Notes under the pieces: model-generated
What the model was told of the DNA's origin: nothing
What the model saw: the letters and a program-made list of their open reading frames with translations, nothing else
Database searches by the model: none
Source of the DNA: Heloderma charlesbogerti
Lineage: Eukaryota; Chordata; Lepidosauria; Squamata; Helodermatidae
DNA: 64,000 nucleotides
Assembly: GCA_026122225.1 (NCBI GenBank)
Contig: JANEZZ010000739.1
Coordinates: 2,356,001 to 2,420,000 of the forward strand
Direction of reading: 5' to 3'
Part shown: positions 46,677-58,410 of the stretch, piece after piece
Numbering within the stretch: position 1 is the stretch's first letter
Layout of the letters: each line of letters starts with the position of its first letter
Position numbers and translations under genes: made by a program

Positions 46677-47662
46677 CCCCTTCATGGATCACTGCCTTGT
46701 TGTGGCGAAGGGGCTTGCGTAACTCAGTGAAGCCACAAGCTATGCCGTGCAGGGCCACCCAAGACGAACAGGTCATGCTGGAGAGTTCTGACAAAATGTG
46801 TTCCACTGGAGAAGGAAATGGCTACCCACTCTAGTATTCTTGCCAAGAAAACCCCATGGAACGTATCACAAGACTAAAAGATATGACGCCAGAAGATGAG
46901 CCCCTCAGGTCGGAAGGTGTCCAATATACTAATGGGGAAGAGGAGAGGGAATTTCCAAGTAGCGCAGAAAGAGTGAAGTGAAAAGAAGATCATGGCATCT
47001 GGCCCCATCACTTCCTGGCATATAGACGAGGAAGAAATGGAAGCAGTGACAGACTTTATTTTCTTGAGCTTCAAGATCACCGCAGACAGTGACTGTAGCC
47101 ATTACTACATTATTACAAATTAAAAGACACTTGCTTCTTGGGAGGAAAACTATGGAACACCTAGACAGCATCGTAAGAAGCAGAGACATCACCTTGCTGA
47201 CAAAGGTCTGCCTAATCAAAGCTACGGTTTTCCTAGTAGTAACATATGGCTGTGAGAGCTGGACTATAAGGAAGGCTGAGCGCTGAAGAATTGATGCCTT
47301 GGAACAGTGGTGCTGGAGAAGACCCTTACGAGTCCTCTGGACTGCAAGGAGGTCAAATCAGTCCATCCTAAAGGAAATCAACCCTGACTGCTCATTGGAG
47401 GGACCGATATTGAAGCTGAAGCTCAAATATTTTGGCCATGTAATGCAAAGAGAGAAGTCACTGGAAAAGACCTGGATGCTGGGAAAGATTGAAGGCAAAG
47501 GAGAAGGGGACGGCAGAGGATGAGATGGCTAGATAGCATCACCAATGCAATGAATATGGACTTGAGCACACTCGGAGAGAGAGCGGAGGACAGGAAGGCC
47601 TGGCACGCTGTGGTCCATGGAGTCGCGAAGAGTCGGACATGACTGAATGACTGAGCAACAAA
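46677..47662 (+). mobile_element. BovB/RTE internal-deletion derivative
   Basis: It keeps the 5' leader (CACTGCCTTGTTGTGGCGAA) and the 3' quarter (ASGPITSWHIDEEEMEAVTD-like, then YGCESWTIRKAER), joined near 46980. All endonuclease and polymerase motifs are deleted. Flanks AGTTTTCATTT and AGTTTGCATTT form an 11-bp TSD with one mismatch. Copy A at 6225 has the empty site. Confidence 0.85.
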
Positions 47663-47734
47663 AGTTTGCATTTATTTCCTGTGTGGAAGCCCTACATACA
47701 TTAGATCGAATTCCTTACATACAAAAGTCCACAC

Positions 47735-48627
47735 ATTAGTTGCTTCACGAACGCTGAAGATGGCTTTTCACTGAAAGTTGTAGGGGTGTTAGGGGTGGAC
47801 GAAAGTCACTTACCTGTCGTCGAAGTAGCGTTGCCCTTATTTAGCGTTGCCCTTATTTTAAAATAGTGTTGCCCTTATTTTCGCCGTAGTCTACGTAAAT
47901 CTTTATGTAGACTACAGCGACCAAATAAGGAACGGGAATGGCGGCTCCCTGTGGGGGCCGCCATTATCCGTACGTGCTTTTTTTTTTTTTTTTAAGTCAC
48001 CCCTGATAGGCTACGTGACGATTTACATAGCCTATCACGGCTGACTTTGCAAATCTAGCCATGATAGGCTACATTAATCGTTACGTAGCCTATCACGGGG
48101 GCGTTTTTTTTTTTCTTTTATTGCAATGGCGGCGGTGGCAGCCGGTCAAATGACCGGCTGCCACTCCCGCCCCGCACGAACACCCGCCAAACCGCTGGCC
48201 AGACCCGCCGCCGGGAGGGACATTCGACAAAGGTAAGTCCCGTCCCGGGGGGGGGTGAAGGGGGCAGGGGTGTGTGGAGAATTTCTCCCCGAAACTTGTT
48301 CGGGGGGCCGAACATGTTGGCGCTTGGCCCCCCGAAGTTTCGGGGAGAAATTCTCTGCCATCCCTCAGGGGTGTAGAAGAAAGAGAACGTAGAAGCAATC
48401 TCTCCAACGACAAGGTCTCCCCGTTGATAAAACTCATGCCGACTAGTGATATGGTCACTTGCTCTGCATTTATGTGAAGGAGTCTTCATGCTGTGATGAA
48501 CAGAGTCTGTCTTGCACATAAAATGAGGGAACAGCCCTAGCAACCATACCAATGACGAGAGCTTTTGGAGGGCTGAAGTTCCCATCTTGACACATAGTTC
48601 TCTGTTGTTCCCAAGAGAATTTGACAT
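47735..48627 (-). pseudogene. V2R gene B exon 1, disrupted by a transposon
   Basis: Paralogue of 6292-6602. From Met at 48627 the frame reads MSNSLGNNRELCVKM, the signal peptide (SSLVWLLGLFPHFMC), HEFYQRGDLVVGEIASTFSF and FYTP, and then enters palindromic element 12 (47790-48366). Reading continues for about 80 Arg/Pro-rich codons and stops at 48118. The remaining exon 1 codons lie beyond the element at 47735-47789. The donor is GTGTGG where gene A has GTAAGG. Exons 2-6 of this gene remain open, so the loss looks recent unless another first exon is used. Confidence 0.85.
47790..48366 (+). mobile_element. Palindromic hAT-like element 12, inside V2R exon 1
   Basis: End A (TAGGGGTGGACGAAAGTCAC) left, end B (AATTCTCTGCCATCCCTC) right; the last base is C rather than A. 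The TSD AGGGGTGT is exact (47782-47789, 48367-48374). Outward donor motifs ACTTACCT (47808) and AGGTAAGT (48232). The first reads CAG|GTAAGT in the sense of the host gene. Empty site in gene A at about 6332-6345. Confidence 0.92.
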
Positions 48628-50123
48628 CTTGGAATCGCCTGTTCGTAACCTGCCTTGAATTGGAGCTGACCCTGTTGAAAATCTGCTATATTTCTATAAG
48701 AGGAAAACTACTCCAGTCCCCCAGTTTTAAATTGCAGAATGATGAGGGGGGTTTTGTTACTACTTCATGTGGGTGTATATCGCTGTGGAATTTTTGATCC
48801 CCTCCTGTACTGATGCACCAAACAATATTGAGACATAGAAAAAGCCTTTGGAACGGAGATTATCATCATCATCATCATCACCATCATCATCATCATTTTA
48901 TATTTCTATACCACCCCGTAGCCAAAGCTCTCTGGTCCTGGAAGAGATGATCCTAGTAGTTGCAGATGTTTCAAACTACAATAAATATTTCATCTCTATA
49001 GGAATCCCAGTCTGCAGCGCAGACATGGCTGAATGTTATCAGCCCTTTGTGGGACATTGGTTCTGGCCCTTTGGCCCAGCTTTTATAAGGATGGCTTTAT
49101 ACAATATCCCAGTGTTGTTGATATGTTTTCTTGATGCCCCTAGATATCCCTTGGGCTTAGTGAGGAGGAGAGTTAATCAGAGACATGCTGAAAATTACAG
49201 GGGAGAAAATGTGCTTTCCCTGTGCTGGCATTGTTGTGACACCTAGAGGAGCAGAACAGGGGAAGCGGCAGCGGGGGACATATGAGGTGCGTCCAACCTC
49301 TCTTTGTCCAGACCAAGGGGAATATCAGCTGGCATCCTGCTCAGACTACTTAGACACAGAGAATATTGCTCATATCATTTCATAGACCCAGTATTTTGGA
49401 CCTCAGACTCACAACGTGGGGAATTGTGGATTATTAGTAAGAGATGCATGCTATGTTGCTGTGAAAGAGTCTATAGTTTTATTAATCTCAGCTGTTATGA
49501 AGCAACGGTTTAAACAACTGTAGGCCAGTGAGGAAAAGAGCCAGACCATGGATTCCCTATGCCTGGGCAGACTGGCTTTGATACCCCTCCATGAAATGGT
49601 TCTCAGTCGCAGTCCTGGGAAACAGCGGTTGTCCTGCAAAATATGTTAAAGGTTCTGTATGGTATACTAGAGATCATAGCTTCTAAAGCTGTCACAGAAT
49701 ACAGGCTGCTCACAAAATGGCAGCTCAAAAACTGCATAGCTACCCTTAACCTGCAAATCTATTGAAAGGGCTTGGGAGCAACTGGAGTAGCAGGCAGATC
49801 GGGTCTGGCTTAACACAATGTGATCTAATTTTCATCCTACATGGTAAAATATTTGGAACTAAATTCTCCAGGAATTGGTGGAGAAACTTCTAGAAGCCAG
49901 GCACTTTACTGCAAGGGGGTGGGGGAAATGCTTGAGTTAGGAGACATTGGGATTCCCTGTATTAGAGGACCAAAACACACAGACACTACTGCAGTGTAAC
50001 AAGAATCTCGTGTCTTATGACAAAGCTCCTTGGAAGTGCATAAACATACATCAATATAATATAATGTATAATATAATATGATAAAATATAGAAATCTGAC
50101 CTCAATTGTGGATGTCTTGCACT
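48628..50123. other. 5' flank of V2R gene B
   Basis: Paralogous to 6603-8050, including an (ATC)n run at 48860-48896. No other gene. Putative promoter by position only. Confidence 0.5.
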
Positions 50124-51015
50124 TAGGGATGGATGGAACACTTACCTTCCATTCCATCCTGTTTCCGCTGGGGGGGGAGGCATTCCATCCCTCCCCCCGG
50201 AATCCTCGATGGGGGGACAATCCGGTCCTCCACCCCAGAATCTTGCCCGGCTAGCTCCGCTCCACAGCCAAGCCACAGAGCCGCCACCTGGCTCCGGCTA
50301 CCCGCAGCCGGACATCCGTCCGCTGGGCAGCCCTGCAGGGATGCAAATGGGGGCTGTTGTAGCTGCCGCCATTTGCGTCCCTGTATTTAGCCATGATAGG
50401 CTACGTAAGTATTTATGTAGCCTATCACAGCAAGGGAAAAAAAAACCCCAGTGTACGCAAATGGCGGCGGCTACCACCATTTGCATACGCTGGGTTTTTT
50501 CCCCCCTGCCATGATAGGCTATGTAAATACTTACATAGCCTATCATAGCCGCCATACGCTGGGTTTTTTTCCCCCTGCCATGACATATTATTCATAGCCT
50601 ATCATTTATTATTATTACGTAGCCTATCATTTGCGTACGCTGGGTTTTTCCCCCCCTGCCGTGATAGGCTATGTAAATACTTACATAACCTATCATGGCC
50701 TCTGCAGGGACACAAATGGCGTCCCTGCGTTAGCCAATATAGGCTACGTAAGTATTTATGTAGCCTATCACGGCTATGAAGAGGAGGAGAATGGTGGCTG
50801 CAGGACGGATGCCTTTCGCAAAGCAACGCGGACAGGAGGAGGTATGTGCTCCATTTCGCGTGACTTTTGTGGGTTGGGGGCAGTGGGGAGTTCATCCCAC
50901 GTGCCTTTCGTGGGTTGGGGGGGCAGGGGCTTCATTCCGCGATGGATTTCAGGGGGCCAAATGCACTGGCATTCGGCCTCACCGAGATCCATTGTGGAAT
51001 TCTCTGACATCCCTA
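50124..51015 (+). mobile_element. Palindromic hAT-like element 13
   Basis: End A (TAGGGATGGATGGAACACTT) left, end B (AATTCTCTGACATCCCTA) right. The TSD is CTTGCACT / CTTGCTCT, one mismatch. Palindromes 50392-50430, 50511-50546, 50660-50699 and 50732-50775. In 50511-50546 and 50660-50699 both arms read ATGTAA/TTACAT instead of ACGTAA/TTACGT. Confidence 0.85.
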
Positions 51016-51617
51016 CTTGCTCTCTTTGGCCAAGCTCAGTCTGTGAGGCCTGGCTGTGCTTCTGGAAGTCCAGTCATATGATACGAGCGATCTCCAAGGA
51101 TTCTACAGTTCTTTGGAAGGGTGAAGAATTAATACTGACAAACCGGAACATCAAGACCCCAAAGGACTATGAGAACTGGAGGATGGCACAATAGAGACAT
51201 GTGTCCCGTACTGTAGCTGCTGGCAGTAGAGTTGGTCTGTCCTGGATTGAGCTGCCCGCTGAAAGGGACTAGAGAGAACTGTATTACCCAGGCTACATTT
51301 GGCTGAAGGTCTGAGATGGAAGAAGTCAGTTTAAGGGCTGCTGAGGAGAACTGCAGCTGCTGGAGACAGGACTTGGAGCGCAGGTTGCATAGCGAGAGTG
51401 GAGCCCAGCCTTCACTAAACTGCTTTGCTTTTGGAAAGAGTTTCTTGAGGGCTAGGACAAGAACAAGGTCTGTGTCTGGAAGAATACATTTAGGCAAATG
51501 GGAAAAAAGCAGTTATTCGGCTTTCTTTCAACCCATATTGTCTGTCAGTTGTTAATCTCCTGCATATCATTCCTATGAAAGAATTCATTTTGGAAAATCA
51601 TAGAATGAAAAAACAAA
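51016..51617. other. Copy-B-specific insert, unassigned
   Basis: About 600 bp with no counterpart in copy A. No gene or known repeat recognised. Confidence 0.4.
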
Positions 51618-52721
51618 AAAACATCAGCGCAAGGCTGCTGGTGCAAAACCAAGCTCCCTGCCACAGTGGCTTGTACCCTCCCATAATGCACCACCCCCAC
51701 CCCTACCTGCGGCGGCTTTGCCAGCTGACATGATTCATGCACCCCTTGCCAACATGCCAGTCGAGCTAAGCTCCCATCCACGCCTGCTGATCAACCTCTA
51801 GCACTTGCGGATACCACTGCAAGGCCTCCTTCTCTGCCACCTGTACTCCCAGATGTCCCTGACTCTGCCGACTGTCAGGAGAAAACTGGAGAAGCGCACA
51901 ATGCTGTCGGAGATGCTGAAAGCACCATGTCCAAGCCAACCACATCTGGAGTGTCAGGTCACCAGGTGTTATGAAACCAGCCTCCCAATTAAGCAAGCAC
52001 CATCCAAAAGATGACAACTGCAAACACTTTCATCGAAATGGCCAGCTCTTGGTTAGGTGTGGAGCATATTTCAGGTCTCCCGACATAATAAGATTGTTTT
52101 CAAAAAGTACTCAAATGCCAACCCCTGCCCCCAGTCGCAAAAGAATGTGGGAGCATTTACAGGAGTGAGACCATTCAGAAGCATCTGAAACAATACTAGC
52201 AGACTAAAAGTATTAAAACATACCAGCTGTCAGCCTTGGCACCTGTGGAAGCCACACAGGTCTCCTCTATGGGAGAAGCAATATCCAAGACTAATGAAAA
52301 ACTAGCCGAGTTGGCATCCTCCTCCGGCGCACCTAAGGAGATGCAAAGAAACTGACTCTCAGTGTGCACTCATTTCCTGCAAGAGTAGTTGTAAGTTAGC
52401 ATCTAGGTGTCCCCCCTCCCCCATCAGTGCAGAATTGGTACATAGGATTGAGATCGACTTTCAGTACTTGACTCCAAATGCCCACAAAGAATTTATGCAG
52501 TGCGCTGTCGAAAATGACAGAGACAGACTCACCAAGAAATTGACTGAAGGTACATTGGTGCAGTCCCTGAGGTGTGATGGCACTGTGGACTGAACTAGAA
52601 CTGACAAAATGTATGTAATGTTGAAAGTCACTACAAAATCTGGGGATGAAAAGCAGTAGTTTTTAGGTGCTAGTGAACCCTAGCACAAAAGGAGTGCTGG
52701 AGGCAGTTGAAGACACCTGCA
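51618..52721 (+). pseudogene. hAT transposase-like relic, copy B (KIAA1586/ZNF862-type)
   Basis: Paralogue of 8086-8756 plus 9527-9755, and longer. From about 52440 a plus frame reads FQYLTPNAHKEFMQCAVEND, then TLVQSLRCDGTVD, a stop, TRTDKMYVMLKVTTKSGDEK, a stop and FLGASEP. A shifted frame ends TKGVLEAVEDTC. The order LRCDG-VD-T--DK-YV followed by FLG--EP is what I expect from vertebrate hAT-derived KIAA1586/ZNF862-like proteins. Several stops and a frameshift make it dead. Palindromic element 14 begins exactly where it breaks off. Confidence 0.5.
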
Positions 52722-53261
52722 TAGGAATGGCAGAGAATTTCTCCCCGAATCTTCGGGAGGCCGAATGCCAATGCATTTGGCCCCCAAAATTGGTGGGGAA
52801 ATTCTCTGCCAGCCCCCCGCCCACCCCAGGATGGGACTTACCGTGGCCGAATGTCCCTCTCGGCGGCGGGTCCCGGCGGCGGTTCGGCGGCAGTTCGGCA
52901 GGGGCAGGGGCAGCGACTGCTCTCCCAACCGGCTGCTGCCGCCGCCATTGCAAAAAAACAAAAGTGCTTTAAAAAAAAAAACACACCCGTGATAGGCTAC
53001 GTAACGATTTACGTAGCCTATAACGGCTAGATTTCCAAAGTCAGACGTGATAGGCTACGTAAATCGTCACATAGCCTATCACGGGTGACTTTGGGGAAAA
53101 AAAAAAAAGCGCGTACGCAAATGGCGGCGGCCCATGGGCACCGCCATTTACGTTCCTTATTTTGGCATGTCTAGTCTATGTAAGGATTTACGTAGACTAC
53201 GGCAAAAATAAGGGAACGCTATTTGCGTTGCCCTTATTTTCGGCGTAGTCTACGTAAATCT
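52722..53261 (-). mobile_element. Palindromic hAT-like element 14, right end missing
   Basis: Left end B (TAGGAATGGCAGAGAATTTC) with the CTTACCGTGG motif where the splice-donor motif usually is. Palindromic blocks at 52986-53026, 53045-53085 and 53168-53202. It breaks off inside a palindrome at CTACGTAAATCT (about 53261). Confidence 0.75.
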
Positions 53262-53439
53262 CAGGTGTATACCAAGGAGCTGGCCAGGCTCTGCTCAGGG
53301 GGAGAGGGCGCTTGGGTACAATCGTGCCCAAGTCATCTCTGCATTTCACAGAGCGACCAGGGCTTCGACAGGAGCACCAGCCATACCAGCAGGAAAATCC
53401 CCCAGAGCCCTCTGGAATCCATCAGAATCCATTCACCTC

Positions 53440-54015
53440 CGGGGGCAGACCATTTTAATAGATCCCCCACCCTTGCAGAGGGGGAAGGCTGCCAAGAGTC
53501 TAAACCTCAACAGGAAGGGACATGTGCACAGTTCCAAACTGTTGTACTGGCGACCCCCACTGTTTTTGCTATCTCTCTGATGGGTTTATTTTGTTTCCTC
53601 AGCCTAGTAATGACCTCCTTCACTCTCATGGACACCTCTTTGGACCTCATGTTGGGAGTTCCAGTGAACAGCTACCAAAGGCAAATGTAACACTCAGAAC
53701 CACCTCCAGGCCTTTGATCTGCTTGATTGGTCATGGGGTACCCAGGAAACAGGCCACATTTGGCCATGCAGCTGCTTGTCAGCCATTTGTTCCATTACTT
53801 ATGAGCCACCAACGATGCAGGAATGTGTATGCCACTGGCTGTCCTTCCTGAATGGTTAGTGCCCCACTTTTGTCAGGCCCCTTGAATTACAGCTGACAGT
53901 CCTGACTTCTCTCCCATCTGGGTGTGTTTCCTTTCAACTTCAATGTGGTGATGTACAGAGGCCAACTGCCAAAACAGTTATCCTTGTTCCAATGTTTCTG
54001 GCCCTGACTGTATAT
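53440..54015 (+). mobile_element. Probable ancient DNA-transposon remnant (Tc1-like 3' part)
   Basis: Phrases such as CTGATGGGTTTATTTTGTTT, TTGTTCCATTACTTATGAGC and the terminal TGTTTCTGGCCCTGACTGTA look like the 3' section of an old vertebrate DNA transposon family; recognition is from general pattern only. The open frame 53223-53690 spanning it and element 14 is unlikely to be a gene. Confidence 0.35.
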
Positions 54016-55195
54016 GGTGGTGGTAGCTTTGAAAGCTTCATGGTCTTCTCAATCCATTTTGGGTTTTACAAGAACCACAGGTGTTTATATGATCACCCTT
54101 GCCTTGAAAATACATATGGGCAAAGTGCTCCCACAATTGACTTATGGGGGAGCAATCTGGGGTTTGACAAAAGTAACCCAGTTAGGAATTACCCAAAATT
54201 AATCCTTCAAATCACTACTGAGTTTGCCTCACTCTATCCCTACAGGTAATATTAGGGCAGAAATGAGGATTACACCAACACAATTTCATGTTTCCCTATA
54301 TCTGTTTATGTACTGTTTGGAGGGAGCAATCCTATGGCAGCTAGACAGAGGCTAGATGGCCATAGGATATCTTGTTTTCTAGGAACTGACCTGGGAGCCT
54401 GTTCAAGAGAAGCTGGAGTGGCTGAAAAGGGGTGTGTCAGGGGGTATTCTGGGGCAGAGGTGGTGGAAATGGCTGTATGACACAGTTGAGTTTTGTAAAA
54501 TTAATTCATGGATTTGAGAAATATCTACAGGAGTTGTCAGTTATTCCATTTAGAAAGGCATTCTTAGCATTGCATTTTCAGACTGTGCCCTCACAATACT
54601 TAGAAGGTCGCTATTGCAAAAAACCTGTAGATCAAAAGATTTGTATATGGGGAGCTCATGTAGTAGAGGACCGAGAGCAAAATTGATATGGACATTGCTA
54701 AGGGATATATACCTGATAATGACGATCACACAAAAATTATATGTTTGCTATCCAATTTTCATAGATTTGTGAGAGATAGATTTGCAAGATTGCAGTAGCC
54801 GCTCAAAACCTGAGGAGGACATTTGTTGAGACTAATATGGTGAAATGTAATGATTTAATTAGATGTTTCGATGTAGTAGTTTTATTTTATACTTTTTGTA
54901 CTTATTAGTACAACTCTTAATTCTATTTATTTCTGAATGCATTTTCTTAGATCCATAATAGGACGTCTGGGGGTTTACTTGTATAAAGTGTGGCTTTCTA
55001 AATTTTAAACTTTTAATGGAGATGTTTGTTTGAAATGTTACTCTTTCCTGGAGCTTATATATCCATGTACCTTATAGAATTGTTATGTGTAATGGATATA
55101 GCTGGTGTGTGCATGTGTATGAATGCTGGTGTACTCTTAGTTGATATGATCATGTCGGTTGAAACAACAATAAAGTACTACTACTTCCTCCAGAA
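54016..55195 (+). mobile_element. LINE 3' part, family not determined
   Basis: Broken plus frames read HMGKVLPQLTYGGAIWGLTK and then SLPHSIPTGNIRAEMRITPT and FHVSLYLFMYC, typical of the C-terminal region of a non-LTR retrotransposon. The tail ends ACAATAAAGTACTACTACTT. It is not BovB, nor the CR1 seen elsewhere in the window. Confidence 0.5.
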
Positions 55196-55234
55196 TCAGA
55201 GGCAGTAAGCCTCTGAATACCAGTTCCTGGAAAT

Positions 55235-55632
55235 TAGGGATGGCAAAGAATTCCGCGACGGATCTCAGTGAGGCCGAATGCCAGTGCATTCGGCCCCCCG
55301 AAATCCATCGTGGAATGGCCTGCCACCCACCCGCCCCCCTGCAGATCCCCTCCGGGACAAGACTTACCTAGGGTTGATGTTTCAGACGGCGGCAGCTGCA
55401 GCGGTGGCGGTGGCTGGTCTTCTGACCGACTGCCGCCGCCGCCATTTGCAGTCTGTGTTTTTTTCTTTTTTCCCCCCCATAGACGTGATAGGCTACGTAA
55501 AGACTTACGTAGCCGATCACGTCTGGGTAAAAAAACAAAAACAAAATGCGTACGCAAATGGCAGCGGCTACAGCCGCCACCATTTGCATTCCTTATTTTT
55601 CACCATCTTAGTCTATGTAAATATTATGTAAG
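55235..55632 (-). mobile_element. Palindromic hAT-like element 15, right part missing
   Basis: Left end B (TAGGGATGGCAAAGAATTCC) and splice-donor motif ACTTACCT (55363). A GATAGGCTACGTAAAGACTT palindrome at 55482-55520. It breaks off inside the next one at about 55632. Confidence 0.75.
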
Positions 55633-56174
55633 GAAAATTGGCTTGCCCAAGCACAGGCAGTGTGTTTCTGGGTGAGGCAAGAAACCCACAACTTATACAC
55701 TTAGCCACTGATGAAATCCAATAATGCAAGCATGAACTAATAGTTTCCAGGAAGAAATCAGAAACAGATGAAGGTGCTGGAAGGGGGGAATCCATAAGAA
55801 GATGCATTCAGAGACTATATTATAGATGCGGAGAACTTATAGAAAGTGTATTATATGAAATGAACACAGATGAGTTTAATGACAAAACAAAGGACAGTAG
55901 TCTGACAGCATCCTGGTCAGGAGCCAGAATGATGGCAAGAAAAAAAATGGAACATTACGGGAGCACTTCAGTTCAGTTCGTGGAATGAGGGAGAGATGGA
56001 AGAAAATACGGTATAAATTGATAAATAAAAGAAGAGATTTATAATATTCATGTGACATTAAGATGAGGTGTTGAAAAAAATGAGCAAAAGAGATTTAAAA
56101 AGGACTCATACAAAAGGATGAAGAACATGTCTGAAAAGCCTAAATGTACAGTAAGTTATATGCTATTTCCTTAC
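55633..56174. other. Flank downstream of V2R exon 1 fragment C
   Basis: No exon 2 or other gene found; the region is AT-rich. Confidence 0.5.
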
Positions 56175-56456
56175 ATAGCTTCCTTGGTCAGCACTGGAGA
56201 TGGCTTTTCACGGAATTTTATAGAAGAGTATGGGGAAAAGATTTGAGAAGCAATCCCTCCGATGACAAGCTCTCCCTGTTGACTAAACTCATGCAAAATT
56301 TGTGAAGTGTTCGCTTTTTCTGCATTTAGCAGAAGGAGTCCTCATGCTGGGATGACCAGAATCCATCTCGCACACAATATGAGGCATCAGGCCAAGGAAC
56401 AACACCAAGAACACCACTGTTTCTAGGATGGAGGAGGTTCTCTTCCAGACACACAT
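56175..56456 (-). pseudogene. V2R gene C exon 1, frameshifted
   Basis: From Met at 56456 the frame reads MCVWKRTSSILE, a signal peptide (TVVFLVLFLGLMPHIVC) and a Cys-Arg stretch, but hits TGA just before the expected HEF motif. The downstream half (HEFSQQGELVIGGIASQIFS to LTKEA, then AT|GTAAGG) is in another frame, so about one base has been lost or gained near 56295. The donor is still good. No other exon of this gene is in the window. Its 5' flank (56890-57240) is paralogous to the flanks of genes A and B, making C the oldest of the three copies. Confidence 0.8.
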
Positions 56457-57245
56457 TTCCTTGAATGGAATTCAATGCCTTGTGAGCAGCCTGTTTTGAA
56501 CCTGCTTGGAATGTGAGCTGACACTCTCAGACGAAAACAGATGGACAGATAGAAGAGGATATCAATACCATTTCCCCCTCCATCTTTAATCCTTGGGTTT
56601 TTGTTGCTCCTTCATGTAGATCTCCATTCAGGGTCGTTTTTGGTCCATCTTGTACTAACGCACCAAATTCTAATTAGTTGCTTTTTAAGGAATATCCAGA
56701 AATGCAATGATCATTTGCAAAAGAGAGGGCAGATTTCTCAAGCTACTTATAACATCTTAGGTCTGGTAGAAATCCCAGGAGAGTCCAGCAGAGCAGACAT
56801 CCTTTACAATCATCAGTTCTCCAAGGCGCAGAGTCCCTGGCCCCTTGCATCATCTCTCAACATTAGGGATGGCTTTTAGAAGATATTCCAGTATTACTGT
56901 TCATTGTTCTTGAGGCCTCTAGCTATCCCTTGTGGCTTAGTGAGGAGGACAGTTAATCAGAGACATGCTGATAATTACAGGGGAGAAAATTTCCTTTCCA
57001 AGTGATGGCATTGTTGTGGCACCGAAAGCGGTAAAACAATGGAAGCAGCAGCAGCGGGGGTATGTGATCTCTGGCCAGAGCAAGGGTAATATCAGCCAGC
57101 TTCCTGCTCAGTTTAGTTTGACAGAGAGAAAATTGCTCACATCATTTTGCATACCCCTTATTTTTGACCTCAGACTCGCCACGTGGGGCACTGTGGATTG
57201 TTAGTAAGAGATGATGCGTGCCATGCTGCTGTGAAACAGTCTGTT
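56457..57245. other. 5' flank of V2R exon 1 C
   Basis: 56890-57240 matches 7090-7440 and 49120-49490. No gene beyond that. Confidence 0.5.
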
Positions 57246-58410
57246 GATGTTGTTCAGTCATTCAGTCATGTCTGACTCTTCGTGACCCCATGGACCACAG
57301 CATGCCAGGCCTTCCTGTCCTGCGCTCTCTCCCGGAACGTGCTCAAGTTCATATTCATTGCATCAGTGATGCTATCTAGCCATCTGATCCTCTGCCGTCC
57401 CCTTCTCCTTTTGCCTTCAGTCTTTCCCAGTGTCAGGGTCTTTTCCAGAGAGTTTTCTCTTCGCATTAGGTGGCCAAAATATTTCAGCTTCAGCTTCAGT
57501 ATCTGGCCTTCCAATGAGCAGTCAGGGTTGATTTCCTTTAGGATTGACTGATTTGACCTCCTTGCAGTCCAGGGGACTTGTAAGAGTCTTCTCCAGCACC
57601 ACAGTTGGAAAGCATCGATTCTTCGGTGCTCAGCCTTCCTTATAGTCCAGCTCTCACAGACATACGTTACTACTGGGAAAACCATAGCTTTGATTAGATG
57701 GACCTTTGTCGGCAAGATGATGTCTCTGCTTCTTACTATGCTGTCTAGGTTTGCCATAGCTTTCCTCCCAAGGAGCAAGCGTCTTTTAATTTCATGGCTA
57801 CAGTCACCGTCTGCGGTGATCTTGGAGTCAAGAAAATAAAATCTGTCACTGCTTCCATTTCTTCCCCTTCCATATGCCAGGAAATGATGGGGCCAGATGC
57901 CATGATCTTCGATTTTATAATGTTGAGTTTTGAACCAGCTTTTGCACTCTCCACTTCCACCCTCAAAAAGAGGCTCTTTAGATCCTTTTCACTTTCTGCC
58001 ATTAGGGATGTATCATCTGTGTATGTGAGGTTGTTGATAATTCTCCCGGCAATCTTAATTCCGACCTGTGATTCATCCTGCCCGGCATTTCTCATGATGT
58101 ACTCTGCATATAAGTTAAATATGCAGGGCGACAATATGCAGCCTTGTCATACTCCTTTCCAAATTTTGAACCAATCGGTTGTTCCATGTCTGGTTCTTAC
58201 TGTTGCTTCTTGGCCCATGTACAGGTTTCTCAGGAGACAGGTAAGGTAGTCTGGTACCCCCATCTCTTTCAGAATTTGACACAATTTGTTGTGATACACA
58301 CAATCAAAGGCTTTAGCATAGTCAATGAAGCAGAAATAGACATTTTTCTGGAATTCTCTTGCTTTCTCCATGATCCAGAAAAAGTTAGCGATTTGATCTC
58401 TAGTTCATCT
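57246..58410 (-). mobile_element. BovB LINE, 5' part cut off at element 16
   Basis: Antisense with 3' end GTTGTTCAGTCATTCAGTCA at 57249. Frames cover the C-terminal domain (57266-57778, RRGRQRIRWLDSITDAMNMN) and part of the polymerase (58134-57745 and 58371-58147) including CFIDYAKAFDCVYHNKLCQI (A) and the motif C region as NLTYTDDTSLMAES. Frameshifted, inactive. Right of 58410 no BovB follows. Confidence 0.9.

Larger units (their letters stand above)
44742..52516. repeat. Recent segmental duplication, copy B (partner 2668-9755)
   Basis: Collinear with copy A from inside exon 2 through exon 1 and its upstream region to the hAT transposase relic. It lacks 3605-4487, one CR1-like tandem unit and about 600 bp including a BovB stub. 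It gained a BovB deletion derivative, two palindromic elements and about 600 bp after 51016. Confidence 0.8.

Noticed and set aside
53223..53690. 155-codon open frame with a hydrophobic segment
   Set aside because: It begins inside a palindromic element and continues into transposon-like sequence; no splice or family support.
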